From Trileptium ribeirensis (taxonomy: Eukaryota; Nematoda; Enoplea; Enoplida; Thoracostomopsidae), in NCBI GenBank assembly GCA_030248225.1, contig JASANE010007305.1, forward strand, positions 62,001 through 126,000: a stretch of DNA of 64,000 nucleotides. The letters run 5' to 3'. The position numbers were made by a program, and so were the translations under genes. The notes beneath the pieces were generated by a model that saw nothing but the letters and a program-made list of their open reading frames with translations, had not been told where the DNA came from and did no database searches. Positions 1 through 13,800 of the stretch are shown here, in pieces. Within the stretch, counting starts at the first letter, position 1. Each line of letters begins with the position of its first letter.

Positions 1-2039
1 GGTAGAGTTTACAGTATAAAAGAACTGAGCCCGATTCCCCGATCGGAGCCAGTCGAGAGTTTGCGCTTTAAGCTTGGCGGTTGTCGCCATGCATTTTGAC
101 CTTTTATTATCCAGTTTGGGGCTTTTTGCTTTCTGTTTCCCTTTTGATGTACCAGGGTGGTTCCTCGCCGTGCCCCCACGGTGGAGAGCCTCCCCTGGGT
201 TTAGGATTTTCACGATCAGATAGAGGGCCGTCCTTTGCGGACGTTGGAGCGTCGGAAGGATGCTCCGCGCACCCGTAAATGTCGGACCCCGCGGAAACTC
301 ATAAATTGCACCCAAAATTATTCAAAATTTCACCTGCTTGCAGCTCGACTGGTTCCTCGCTCCTCAGACGTTTTTCTTCTTTCGCAGGTCCGAGGAGTGA
401 TCAAAATTGTTAAACTTACTCAGAAGGCATCGTAGAAAATTTCTAGGCTTAAGGAAAATTCAGTAATAATAGTTCTGTTCTACGTGATAGGGACCAAAAT
501 TTCTCTGACTAAGTCTTAGCAAAAAAAATTTAAGGGTGGTGAAGAGAAATACTAAGGACGTAGCCGTTTGCATCCTCGGGGGACACGCGTTGTCCCCGGT
601 TGTCTGAAATTGAATAGCAGCATCGAATCCCCATTCGTTCGCTGTTTCCTTTTGTCTCTGATGAAAAAAGCGATGCAAATGGCTGCGGGCCAGGGTCTGA
701 TCAAAATTTCTAGGAGGCTCATCACCTGAGTATGGAACGAGATGGGGACTGGAGCCGGCGGTGGGCCAAATCGTATCACACTTTGGTGAGATGTGGTTTC
801 TCTAACCGTGCAACTACGGGGAGAACCTACATCGGCACCGACTCCCGGAGCCCTCTGGGAATGAGTTGAAATTAGTCGGGTCTTTCGCTGGCCGCTCCAG
901 TCGCCGTCGAAATTCTGTAAGGTTGTTGGATCAAATTCACACGAGATCGCCCTTGGAAAATTGTCATGACACTCAGCCGTTTCAGACATCTCGTCGGGTT
1001 AGTCCAGTCAAAATTTTTAGGACACCGCGGTTTGAAAAAGCTTAATCAGAAGTGTTTAGAGCATCGTTTCAGAAAGGGCTGCGAATTATATCTCAGGGTA
1101 TCTTGCAGGGTACCCGGAGTAAATTGTCGCTATCATTTGTATGTTGTAAAATAAGTGCCGTACGCCCCAATTGGGCGGTGTTTTATGTGTGATTAATACG
1201 AAAGGGGGCTCAACAGTAAAACTATTGAACCGTGTGTCATTTATTGAAGCAGTTCGGAGCTTTATATTGTTTTCTGACCTCGGTAGCGTTTTTACAAATA
1301 GTATAAGCATAGTTCTACGCGGACTTAGAGCCGAAGCGAAACTTACGTTATAGCGAGCCAGTCACTCACCTCCCTGCACCCCGTCGAGTCAATCCTCTAA
1401 CGCAAGTTCGCTTGCTTCTCCGTTTTCTAGGCCCGAGCAAGCACCCCTTTGCAACCCGCGTTTTGCTCGAATCGCCTGGAACGCTTTCGCTGCGAATGCT
1501 CCCGCAGTAATGGCCGCTTTGCATAACCCGCATCCCAATAGATAACACTAGTAATCGTAGGTGAGACACGAGACACTCAAGGGACTGGGGCCTCCGCCTC
1601 AGTACCCCAACGTAAAATTAAATGATCAAATTTAGTCGCTGTCGGAGTTGTAAGGCCTGTCGTGTATTACTTTAGGATTAGAAAACGGGACAATAGTACA
1701 TAGGGACACACCAACGGGGAATCTCGCTAGGACCAGAGAACCCCGCTTAGGGGATTAAGTGGATCATGAGGGAAAGGCGAGTCAGCCTTATTACCTGTGA
1801 GCAGGCTTAAGGGTTGACTCTCCCTCGGGGGACCTTCATACCACTAGATACGTGGGCCAATATAGGGGCCAGGCCGAACACCCTGGTTAACCCGCCGGCA
1901 GCCTGCTAAGCTAAGCGGTTCCCTTAGGTCATCGCCTAGATCACCGGGGAGTCGTGGAAGCCGGGGTTGTCCGGGCACCACAATAGAGTAAACAGTGGTG
2001 CAGCTGGGATCCCTTAGGGCCAGAACTGGTCCTAGTACA
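1..2039 (+). repeat. 5' LTR (left edge cut by window)
   Basis: Its first ~920 bp and last ~680 bp align with the 3' LTR at 22434-24263; similarity stops after CCTAGTACA at 2037-2039, so the LTR ends in CA. About 430 bp in the middle (roughly 930-1355) have no clear counterpart in the 3' copy, which has a different ~150 bp there. The last ~340 bp (1700-2039) are GC-rich and nearly identical to the other copy. Small open frames inside are not credible genes. Confidence 0.9.
15..22 (+). promoter_or_regulatory. TATA box of 5' LTR
   Basis: TATAAAAG lies here and is matched by the same octamer at 22447-22454 in the 3' LTR, followed in both by a conserved block with CCAGTCGAG that could hold the initiator (A at position 51). 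In the 3' copy the TATA box is only about 13 bp inside the LTR edge as judged from the polypurine tract. Confidence 0.6.
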
Positions 2040-3825
2040 TAAATTTAGTGGGGGCCACGCCGTGAGGCGTCAATAAATTTTCAGGATGGGATAGATAGCA
2101 TGTTGTCTTTTCAAATTCATAAGTCGTCGGACCTCTCGCACACACCTAATTTAAAATTTCGCTAGGACTCCGTTATTTGGTATAACCAATGGAAATTATG
2201 CATTCAGTCTGTATAAATTGCTTCCCAATATTATTCACCTTGTGTGGTGTAGTTAATGGCTTGGTGCTTGCAGGCATAGATAACTGTAATAAGGGTCGGA
2301 GCCCACGCGGTCCAAGGTGCGTGCCGCCGTCTCGGTAGCAATTGGAGAGGACAAGGGTTGTTTTGGCACTAGAAATTTGGGTAAAGGCGCGATGCTTAAC
2401 GGACCTCGTGGGTTTCGAAAATAGCAGACGTGTATGCGAAAATTGATGATGGCACACTCGGGAGAAGGCAGTCATGCGTTTCGGGAATTACTTGGCCTGT
2501 GATGGTTTGATTTGTTACGCTAATGATTGTTAGCCGGAGTAATTGTTTCAGGACACCTTCATACGGTCTGGATCAACTGCCTATCAGTGGTTAATTATTT
2601 TATCGCGATACTGTTATAGGCTGTACGTGTATAAACTCTTGTGGACACTTATTATAGTAACATTGTGACTTAGCAGCATTGTTGACCGAAGCGCCGACCG
2701 AAATTCGCATTGGAGTGCCGTTGTTGAACTTCGTCAGTTAACTCATTAACTTGACTGTGAATCGACGCCACGAACCGGGTTGGTGGACTACGCGGACTGT
2801 TGTTGTCAAATACTTCGTATTCCCGGAATACCCGTCGACTTTGGACACCTATTTGATTCGGGCCGAGCTATTTGCGGCATTATCAATACACGCGTTGTGT
2901 CACGGCCGAAGGTAATCGAACAACACCGGTGGAGGCTGGTTTCGGGCTGAACGAGGACGAAGGAAATCCACAAATCGAGCTAGCGCAGGCCAACCGTTTC
3001 TCGAGACGAATCGATTTGCACGTTGCATCCTGAACTATACCAAGTCATTCCGAACAATAGACAGTGGTCAGTAATTATCCTGCTTTTGATAATTATATAG
3101 TTTTGGTTTATCATATTTTGTTTCATGTTTAACAAAGTTGTGCATATATATATTATGGAGATGCTAGTTGCCTGGTATCGGATGTAAATTTCGTGAATTG
3201 TTAGTGTTGAATTTGGTGCACCTGACGTGCGTACCTCCGAGCCTGATTGTGGATTGGGTCTAACACACCGTCGATAAAAAAGGGGTTTTTGTGCTTTTTG
3301 ATCTAAGTCTGTAGTCCAAATCGACCAGTTGTCAAGGGCGCTAAGCATTTCTTGGTTTTCCGACTGAAACATTGACCAGCTACAGTAGGTAGTAAGAGTA
3401 TTCTTCAGCTCTTTGCGGAAAAGACTTAACAAAGGAGCGGTTGAAATTTCTTTGGCCGTAGGAACAATACCGACAAGTTGTGGCGGCACTTTTCTTTTGT
3501 AGCCTACTGAACTGGAATCTGATAGTGACGTATACTGTATAGATAGAGGCTTGGTAAACAAACGCGTGAGTGAATTGGTGTTTAAATGTACCAATTCTGG
3601 GCAGTGAAATTGGCTAAGCGAAGCGAAAACTTTACACATGCAGTCACACATTTAAGGAATAGGCACACAGGTACAGTGAAGTTTACTTGACAGTAGAACT
3701 TCCGCTATAAAGTAAACACGTATATTTGATTTATACATTTAACATCCGTGCTCAAGTCAGGTTTGAGTTACGGACGCCCAACAGCTCAAAACAAATAGGG
3801 AATATTAATAATTCGGAATTCAAAA
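2040..3825 (+). other. Untranslated leader of the retrotransposon
   Basis: About 1.8 kb separates the 5' LTR from the gag start codon. No credible sense gene is seen. The primer-binding site should begin just after 2039. A TGG-initiated GC-rich stretch starts at 2049 (TGGGGGCCACGCC), but I cannot match it to the 3' end of a familiar tRNA, so no primer is assigned. An antisense open frame at 2980-3651 is AT-rich in its second half and is not taken as a gene. Confidence 0.6.
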
Positions 3826-4860
3826 ATGTCATTACCAGCGAGCGCTAATAGAACGCCGATTAGCGGCACGTCAACAACTAATGTAGGAGGTGGCACGACC
3901 ACCACGGCTGGTAGTACAAATGGACCCAGCCCCACTGTATCAGGAGACCCACTAGTAGCAATCCTACAGCAGCTTATGGAACGGACGACCACAACGGCAC
4001 CAATCATACAGGTGGGCGACATCCCACGGTTTTCAGGAGCTGACGGACAGGACTTCGAGGCGTGGCTAGCCACCTACGACAATTTGACGGACGCAAACGG
4101 ATGGACATTGGAACAGAAACTCATCTGTTTCCCGACTGTATTAAAGGGCGAAGCGCTTAAGATATACGAAAGCTTCCCTGACTGCCAGAAACAAACATAC
4201 GAGGCCCTTTGTTACAACATGGGTTTCATGTACTCCTCCTCGCAGCGCGACGAAGACGCGTTGATCACGCTACGCATGCGCATACAGGGAGAACGAGAAT
4301 CAGTCGCTATGTACGGACTGGATCTTCAAAACTTAGTGGACAAAGCATTCCCGGAGGTCGAAGGTGAACAACGTGACGCGTTGCTACAAAAGTTCCTGCG
4401 ACAAGGACTGAGGAAAGAGCTGAAATCTTGCGTAATAGGGAAAACTTATCCGTCTTTTAAACACATGATGGATAAGCTCAAGTACAAGGAGGACGCCATT
4501 ATAGCGTCCCAAAAGGATATTATCGGAGTACCGGTTCGCAAAAGCAGCCGGTCTAAAACAGTTAATTACATGACACAGGGAGGTGAAAATAACCAACTAG
4601 TAGACCAAATACGTGAGGCACTCGATGAGAACAAGCGCACCGCAGCCGGCAGCGATGCTACTATCGCTCGGCTCATTGATCTACTAGACAAGCGTACTGA
4701 ACAACACCAGCTAAATGCTATGATGCAAAATAACGGAGCACCGCAGATAGGCGCAAATGCAATACCACCAGCAACGCCAGTAGGAAACCAATGCTTTCGA
4801 TGTGGCTATCTAGGGCATTTCGCTAGGGAATGCCCGTATTTCCGAATGGACATATATGAT
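3826..4860 (+). other. Gag domain with one CCHC zinc knuckle
   Basis: Residues ~60-205 have the retrotransposon Gag pattern: a PRFSG start, FEAWL, then a helical region ending in QGLRKEL. The knuckle CFRCGYLGHFAREC (C-x2-C-x4-H-x4-C) begins near nt 4792 and would bind the genomic RNA. A Tyr/Arg/Gly-rich segment follows up to about nt 5350, typical of RNA-binding low-complexity tails. Confidence 0.9.
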
Positions 4861-7800
4861 CCATTGCAAAATGAGTATACACGCTTAGCCACGCGAGCAG
4901 CGCCTAACTACGCGTACGGTGCACCGCCACCACCCGCTATCGAATATGCTAGGCCGCCACCGCAGTACAATAATCGTCCTCGCTATCGAGTAGTTGAACC
5001 TAGAGGTGGAGCACGCTACTCGCGACGTGATGATTGGAACAATACAGCTAATCAGCGGGGATACACTGGTTATGGGCAGCAAGGATACTATCGCCCAGAG
5101 CCCGCAAATTACAACACGTATGGAAACGGTGGTCAGACCGAATATTATAACCGATCCCGCGGACGCAGCGCAAATGGGTATAACCAGCGAAACAACGGGT
5201 ATAACCCAACATACGATCGACGCTATGCTGCACCACCCCAACCATTGTCGGCCGAAGCCGCACCGTTTCGACCGCGCACGCCTAGTAACGGTTGGAATAA
5301 CGCAAATCAGTTAGGAGCAGTGCCTCGAAATAGACCCGCGCAGGCACCAATACATAATAACGAACGAGTTGATCGCCGTAACGCCGGCGTAATGTCAGTG
5401 ACCAAAGCAGTAGATCCTGAGCTAGCACACCGCTTAGATGTCATGCGACATGAAATGTCCACGCTTGAAGAACGCGCAGGAGCTGGCTTAGGCACCCGTT
5501 CAGCACAAGTTAACTTGATGGTCACCGAAGATGAAGCAATGCAAGAACAGAACAACCTAAATTTCGAGAGTGAGCAAGAATACCCAGATGAAATCGAAGC
5601 AGAACCAAGCACATATCAGGTAAATTCATTGCAAACCAGTAAGGACACATCACGAGAATGGTCACAAGCGATCAGGTCGCGGAGTGGCATAGAACCAAAG
5701 CAAACATATGAAGAAGGAACACTTGCATACGGAGAATACAATTACAGTGAAGTACAAAGCAACACTGAACTCACACGGCGCTCGGCTTTGTTGTTTCCAA
5801 CCCCTGGCGCGCAGGGTGTGACCCGAGACCTTGTGAATACTGGTTGGCCAACCAACTTATTTGTATATCCCGATAGGAAGTCAGCGCGAGGAGATGAAGA
5901 GTACCGAGATACCGAGCAGAGGAGTGAGAGGGGAGGAGGAACCGAGAACCTAATGGAACCTAATGATCCTGATGTGCCGAGTGAGAAATATGGGAGGTGG
6001 CCGTTCGGACTTCGGGGGCCGATTAATAGGGCATCCGTGTCTAGCAATGACCCAAACGCTGGCACGTGTAACCCATCTCAGGCGGCTGCACATCGGATGG
6101 AACCTAAGAACCTAATGGATGGAGAACCTAATGGAATGGAACCTAGAGAGACGCCGTTCGGACTTCGGGGGCCGATTAATAGGGGTCGCGTGTCAGGTAA
6201 TGGCTCTAACGCCGGCACGGTACAACCTGGGGAAGCGACTTTCTGTAGGCTTATTCAAAATTATATATGTGAAGCGGAACCAGAAGAACCTGCGGAGGAA
6301 CTTGCGAACCTAATGGAACCTAATGGACTTGCGGATACCGAGAACCTAATGGAACCTAGTGGATGGAATGGATTACCGAGGAACCGAGAACCTAAGGAAC
6401 TAAGTGAACTTAACCTAGCGGATGCATCCAACTTAACTAAACTGACTTCCACCAATTTAGGGCGGCCGTGTGAGGCCCCTGTAGCGTTTCAACCGACCGG
6501 GGAAGACCGTAAAGGACACTGGTCAGGTGCGATGGAGACCTTCGGAACACGGGTCAGTCCGATTGTCCTAACTCCGTTCAAAATTCGAAAGCGTATATGT
6601 ACCCCTAGTATCTTTAGAGGCCGGGGAAGACCGCTCGTGGACACTGGCCAGGTGCAAGGGAGGCGCCGGGAAGTGAGCTGTCCTGGTTGCCCTAGCTCCG
6701 TTCAAAATTATAATTTATGTGTAGGATCAAATTCGAATAGAGTTCGGTCCCTAAGTGTAGAAGCCGTAGGATCCGACCAGGTCGGAGGCCGCGGTTATCG
6801 TTTGTCGTTGCGTAGTAGCTTCAACCGGCAGGTGAGAATGTGTGTGTTTGAGTCAGAGTCGGCTAGGACCGACACCACGGGAATGTGTGTAGAACCGGGG
6901 GTAGAGACTGTGCAGCATGTGAGTGAAACAGGTCTAGGGCTACACGGAGACAACGCCGAGCCGAGTGCCGAAAACATTACAAACCTGGAACATCACAATA
7001 ATCGAGCTGGAATTAATGAAACTATGGAACTTGATGATAATATAACGGAACCCAATGATATTGACGGAGAACCTAGTAACCTAAAGGAGGATTATACCAA
7101 TAAGGAAGGACCAGTGGTAACCCGCGAAAGCTCGAAGATTGTGGTAATAACGCCTATGGTAAACAATATAGCACAGAGAGCAAATGGAACAGAGAACCAA
7201 CGATTGGAGAGTAACACAGAAATTGTAGTATGCCAATTGAGTACAGAAGGAGCCCACGCATTAGGGATCAGCTCGACCGGATCGTCGGTTGACTTGACTA
7301 CGATAATTGAACAAGCATTAAAGTCACCCGAATCACTAGGGAAGGTAGACACTTTGAGGCAAGTTGGCCTGGACACCGCGATTAACGACACCGACACAAA
7401 TTTGGTGGCATTTAAGTACAAATTAGACCACAGGAATACTCGGACATACAAACAACAGATACTAGACATCATACTGAGGAAACTGCACGCATTAGATAGC
7501 TCTAGTGAAACAGTGGAACCACTAATTTTGCAAGAATTACCTGAAGAAGAGCGATTACTGCTGCTGGGACCGGATTCAGAATTTGTGCCAGCAGTTAAAC
7601 CGGAATGTCACGGAAAATTCCCCCATTACATTCTCGCATTACCTAAGCTACGTTTCGGGGAAGATCGGATGCCAGTGAAAACACTATTCTACCGCAGGGT
7701 CATAGCTGTGTCGGAGCGGATATGCCATGCCCACCAGTTGCTCAGAGCTCGAGTGGCTGGAACGGCCCGAGTCGACCGACGGCGGGACGCTGCCGTTTTG

Positions 7801-10800
7801 TCAGGGCTGTTAGGGTTCGCATCTCCGTTCCTACACACTATGCCTGGGATACACGTCAGCAGTAGCATGTTAAAACATCTAGAGGGACTCTTGGAGATCG
7901 TTGCTCGAGTAATCAACGCAATGAACATCACGCAGGCAATCACAGAGGTGTATCGATCTCAAATTCCCATTCTACAGACATGCATCGTATGCGAGGAACG
8001 ACACAATCCAAATTTCATGCCTAGAGAAGAATGTGCATTCATCACCTATCACGGCGAATGGGATTACACCGGGAACCTGTCCGCCGATTATGGAATCATT
8101 AGACGAAATGGGACAGTATCCATTCGACCAAGTAGCACACAAGGATTACACTCGGTTTACGAACTCATAGCGTATAGGGAAGCTAACTTAGAGTTCCTAG
8201 AGACTATAATAAGCGCACCGTACCTATTAGACCACCTAGTTACGGAATTTGACGAAACCGGACCTAAGGTTCCGGTGCAGTCACTACATCGCATCGTGTA
8301 CGCTATAATGGCTAACGCCCTTTTCATTGACCTGGATAGTAAACCCAAGCGCGAGGAACTATTATACTTACGACTGCTATGGCTGCGCAAGCCCGCTCAA
8401 AACCTCTGGCAAAATGACCCAATGGACGGCATGGACTTAGTTCCAGACATGGACCATGACGCGGACGTAACATTCATCGACGAAGAGGAACTTGAAAGTG
8501 AGTTGAGTGCAATACTTAGTGACGCCAGCGGAGACGAATTTAACGCGCCAGCAATTGACTCACTCGACCCCGATGATCTCATTTCCGAGCTAAGTTTCTC
8601 TGTGGACACTGAACCTGCTAGCAACGGACATGACAATGCCGACAAGAGTGGCCGAGCATCACCGATCGGGTCGGTACGGTCCTCTTCAAACGGACTAGGA
8701 CAATGTATAGAAGCTGCGGTAGGTTTGCTAAACAAAGGAACCAAATTAATGGGGACACTACTGATTCTATTGATCCTCCACTACCTAGGGCAAACTCACG
8801 CAATTGCTACGCCATTTTCAGACCAAGTTGCACGCTTAGGAGCCATGGTAAATCAACAGGTGGGCACGCTAATCGAACCGCAAGGCTTAGTAATAACCGC
8901 TTCGCAATCTACCTTTTTACCAATAATTTTAAGACTATCCCTAGATGGACTACAACCTAGTAGGCAAGCCACTGGTATGGCGTGGTGTGTATACACTCCG
9001 CGGGGTAAACCATGTTTGGGGAATTGCTGTCCCAACCCAAATTGTACTACCATGCCGGATTTACAACAGAAAGTACAGGAATTAGAGAGAGAATTAAGGA
9101 GCACCTATCAAGGTGTACTAGATACAAGTTACTACATGGCACTCATGCGCGAGTATTGTGAAGCGAATTCTCATCTGTGCGAGGAACCTAAGGTTAGAAA
9201 GAAAAGATTTCTCGCTGCATTAGCTGGAGCCGCAGGCGTAGTAACAGGATTTCTAGGTGTAGGTGTAGCGTTCACCAACGCTGTACACCTTAAGGACTTA
9301 AATAAGCAGGTGCTAGCGTTATCTAAGGAAATGAGGAACACATATAATGTCGCCTATGGCAATTCGCGAGCGATCATGAAATTAACGCACGCTAATGAGG
9401 AACTGTACTCATTTTTACATCATGAGATGCAGGAAGTAGTCACCATGATCGATCAGGTCAGATGCCAGGAGCAACGCTACGTAACTGAGGTTCACCGCGA
9501 GCTAGTTAATCACATGTTTCGCACCAGCCTTAGATCTTCGGTTGACGCTGTCATGGAAGCCATGATGAGTGGTCAATTATCGCCTAAGGTAGTGGACGCA
9601 TCCACGCTTAAGAACTTATTTCAAAAGAACTCGCAGATAGCGCAGACCATTTTAATACGCGAACCTGCATTGGCATACCAATTTGGGCAAATCTACCCAG
9701 TGCACATCGATCTAGGCTCATTCAAATTTGCTTTCATACTGCGGGTGCCATTAGTCACGTCGGACGACGTCCGACCCTACTTCCGAATCTACAACGTAGG
9801 CTGGAACGTTCCTGAACGCAGTGCTCACATGAAACTACCATTACCTGATTACGCTACGCGGATTGAACGCGCACGCTATGAAGTGCTGAAACTGCATGCT
9901 TGCAACACGCGACCAGGTATTGCATTCTGCGAAATACACGCCTTAGCAACGGACCATACATCGCGTTGTTTGGACTGGATCATCATGGGTGAGGACGCCC
10001 CAGAGGAAGCTCGCCAACTTTGCAAGAATAGTGCATTGGTCGGGCCAATGGCAAACCATACCGATGTCTACACCACGGCACAAGGAGTGCTAATTCGAAC
10101 TGCTGAACGTAAGGCTGTCGTCTCCAAGAAGAAACATCTTAGTCACGTTACCCGAGGAGAGACAATTAACATCGCTGATAACGGAGTTTTGTGGCTGTCA
10201 CACAACAATTATACCCAGCTCGTGGTCGGGCCACTTATGCTGGCTAGCACGCTAGACGCGCAGGAAGTCACAATCCATATTGGACCTAACATCACGGTAC
10301 ATGACTTTCCGGACATACCACTCAAACCAATTGCTTGGAGCTCGCTGGAACACGCTAAAGCGACGAACCTACAAGTCCAACAAATAGCGGACGAGCAGTT
10401 GAAGAAGGTAATTGACTTCCCATACATCACTACCACTGGCGTAGCACCTTATTTATGGATACTCATTGTGCTAGCAATTGCCGGAATAGGAGCAGTAATC
10501 TACTTTAGAAAGAAAGCGGGATTCTGTCCTAAATGCATAATGGGACGCTTACAGCGTTGGTGGCAACAGCGACCATGTGCTCGGGAGGAACTAAGGCGAC
10601 CTGAATTACACATTAAGACGGACAATGAGTACGGCACCACTAACACGCCTCGACCAACTGTTTCAGCCCCAGCCGCTTCCACCGAACATCTCGAATTACG
10701 CACAATGAGCCCTCGCCGCTCAGCACGATTAAATGCTACCACCGAGGACGAAAGCGTTGTCCTGGTGGAGCCAACTGAATTATTCGCTGTATCTGAAAAA

Positions 10801-13800
10801 TCTCAACGTAGAGGACATCGCACCGTAGCATACCACCGACAGGTCAACGCAATGCACCATATGGACGCACCCTTGCTAATCAACGCATTTGTGTACCGCA
10901 CACCAGTACTTACATTAATAGACACAGGGGCAGATGTTTCCATCGTATCACAATACTTGGTAAATAAATTAGGCCTCCAGCCGCAACCCGACGATTCCAC
11001 CAGGATAGTATCTGCTACTAAACAGGAATTAGCATTAGATGGCAGTATAAGCGTACCTTTGTCGATCGGGTCCATAAAGGTACAAACGGAATTCTTTGTT
11101 ACTAAAACAGCACCTTATCACTGCATCATAGGAACAAATTTCATGTCCCAGTTGCCAAAGTGCATTATAAATTTTAAGGAACGTTGCTTAGAAATAGCAG
11201 TGGATGAGGAAGAGGCTAAAATACCTTTTGCAGGTCTAGAGCGTTACGACCCACCACTAATTGCAGTAATGTGTCGGAAGCTTACCACAATAGAACCAAA
11301 CACCGAAACGTTCATTAATGCGATCCCAGAAATAGCCGAAACAGGCGTAGGACCAGCACTATTTGTGCCCGCACCAGAAATGATAGATATTGCCATGGCA
11401 CATGCATTAGTGTTAAGGAGCCAAAGAACCATACCAATCGCAGTGATAAATTTCGGAAACACACCGGTCACTATCTATGCCGGACAAACAATAGGTCACC
11501 TTGAGGTAATGATGAACCCCAACGTACAATTCCTGAAAGACACAAACAAAAATTTGATCAGGTACGAGGAACACAAACCGGCCAAGCAATTAAATAATAT
11601 CACTGCGCATCCTGAAAGGATCATTCAACACATAGAGGCAGGAAAAAGGTCAATTGACCACGAAAGAGCTCAAACGGTCTTGAGTAAAATAGATTTTGAT
11701 AAGACCCTATTGTCGCCGTTTGAACTAAAACAATTGAAAACCGCTATTGCTGAAAACGCAGATGTGTTCAGCACGCATGATTTTGATCTAGGACGCTACA
11801 CAGAACATAGGCACCGCATAGAGACCGGAGATGCTAAGCCAATTAAGCAAGCACCGTATCGATTAGCACATTCCTTACGCGAACCGCTTCGCGAGGAACT
11901 CAATAGTATGTTAGATGCGGGACTAATATCACCATCGAGCTCACCTTGGGGATCACCGATAGTGTATGTAACCAAGAGTGACGGCTCACTCCGACTCTGT
12001 GTGGACTTTCGGAAGGTAAACACGGTAGCAGAGCAGGACGCATATCCATTACCTAGAATAGATGACATTTTAGGATGCCTCAGGAATACCAAATTAATGT
12101 CTAGTTTAGATCTAAATAAAGGTTTCTGGCAATTAGAATTAGACCCAGAAACCAAGGACAAAACATCTTTTGTAACCGTTCATGGGCAATACGAATACAA
12201 TGTCCTACCGTTTGGTTTAAATTCATCTCCTGGGGCTTTTCAACGTTGTATGTCCATGATTTTAAAGGGATTAGAGTGGGAAAAATGTTTAATCTACATC
12301 GACGACATATTAGTCTTCTCGCCAACATTCGAAGATCACTTAGCAGACCTAATCAAGGTTTTCGATCGTTTCCGCAAAGCAAACTTAAAATTAAAACCAT
12401 CAAAATGCCACTTTGGCAGAGGTAGTCTAAAATATTTAGGACATATAATTAGTACAGAAGGCGTAAAACCAGACCCAGAAAAGGCAATAGCGATCGAGGA
12501 ATTCAAACGTCCGGAGACGCTGAAGCAGCTTCAAAGTTTCCTGGGACTAGTAGGATACTATCACAAATTTATACCAAACTATTCAGACATTTGCGAACCT
12601 TTGAATGAACTAAAACGCAAGGATGCGGTATTTAAATGGACTCCTAAGTGTGAGGACGCATTTAAGAAGCTAAAACAAGCACTACTAGATGAGCCCGTAT
12701 TAACACATCCCGATTTTACACAACCATTCATTTTACAGACGGACGCTTCAGGATACGCAATGGGTGCAGTGCTCTCGCAGAAAACTAAACAAGGTCTTAA
12801 ACCCATTGCATACGCGAGCAAGGCTCTGCTAGATTATCAACGCAGATACCCCGCAATCGAAGCTGAAGCTCTCGCGATCAGATGGGCAGCGCTACATTTC
12901 AAGCATTATTTAGTAGGACACAAATTTCATGTAGAAACTGATCATAAGCCACTCAAGGCTTTGTTCGATAAACCACCCAGAAATTCACGCTTATCTCAGT
13001 GGCGCAGCGAATTACTACTTGAATTCGGAGGATTTGAAATACTATATAGACCAGGTAAAGAGAACGGCAATGCTGACGCGTTGTCGCGGGATCCTAGGTA
13101 TGACCCACACATAAATGAAGAGACGGGAGATACTTATGAAATATTGATGATGGGTCGAGGACGACCCACCGGCCCTCGTCCACCAACAACCTGCGCAGCA
13201 TGGGATCAATCGCACTTGCCGTATCCCGTACGCACAGTAACACCGCTCGCACCTGGGGCGCCAACAGCGATAATAGGAAGCCCAATAGCTCCCCCAGGAC
13301 AGCCAAACCCCGAGGCCATCCCATCGCAACTAGTTCCCGACACGCAGATAACTACAGTACCCCCAGCAACACTCACGCAGCAAGCAGCTACGCTAAGCGC
13401 GATCCCAATCAGGATGGATCCAGGAGGAACACCGGCAATGCCAGTACACACTACAACCATCTCGGGTTCTGGAGTCGGACCTCAGGCTCGAGGATCAAAA
13501 AGGCCACACCGGCCTGAATCAGAAACTGTAGGACTAAGAGCAACCACATTACCAACAGAGCAAGAATTTGATAGGCTCATGAAGCTGATGATGCATTATG
13601 AGACCGAAATTTTACCAACAGTCAGGATCGAGGACGCACAAGATACTCACGAAAATATATACCTACCATTCTTTTCAGACCTCCCAGATTTTAATCTAGT
13701 ACGGCTCTTGCCGTACATCCAAAGAAATGACCCAGAACTGGGTCCTATTTGGTGGTATCTATACAACAAAACACGGCCTAAGGCCGAATTGGGCGCACTA

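Noticed and set aside
1700..2039. rRNA-like GC-rich segment
   Set aside because: It matches the end of the 3' LTR and I see no conserved rRNA core motif.
2049..2066. Primer-binding site starting TGGGGGCCACGCC
   Set aside because: It does not match the 3' end of a familiar tRNA; kept only as a remark.
2980..3651. Antisense 223-codon open frame in the retrotransposon leader
   Set aside because: Half of it translates AT-rich sequence into Ile/Tyr/Asn runs, it starts and ends without supporting signals and shows no domain.
13042..13517. Overlapping open frames on both strands in the Pro/Thr-rich spacer
   Set aside because: Shadows of the polyprotein frame in GC-rich low-complexity sequence.
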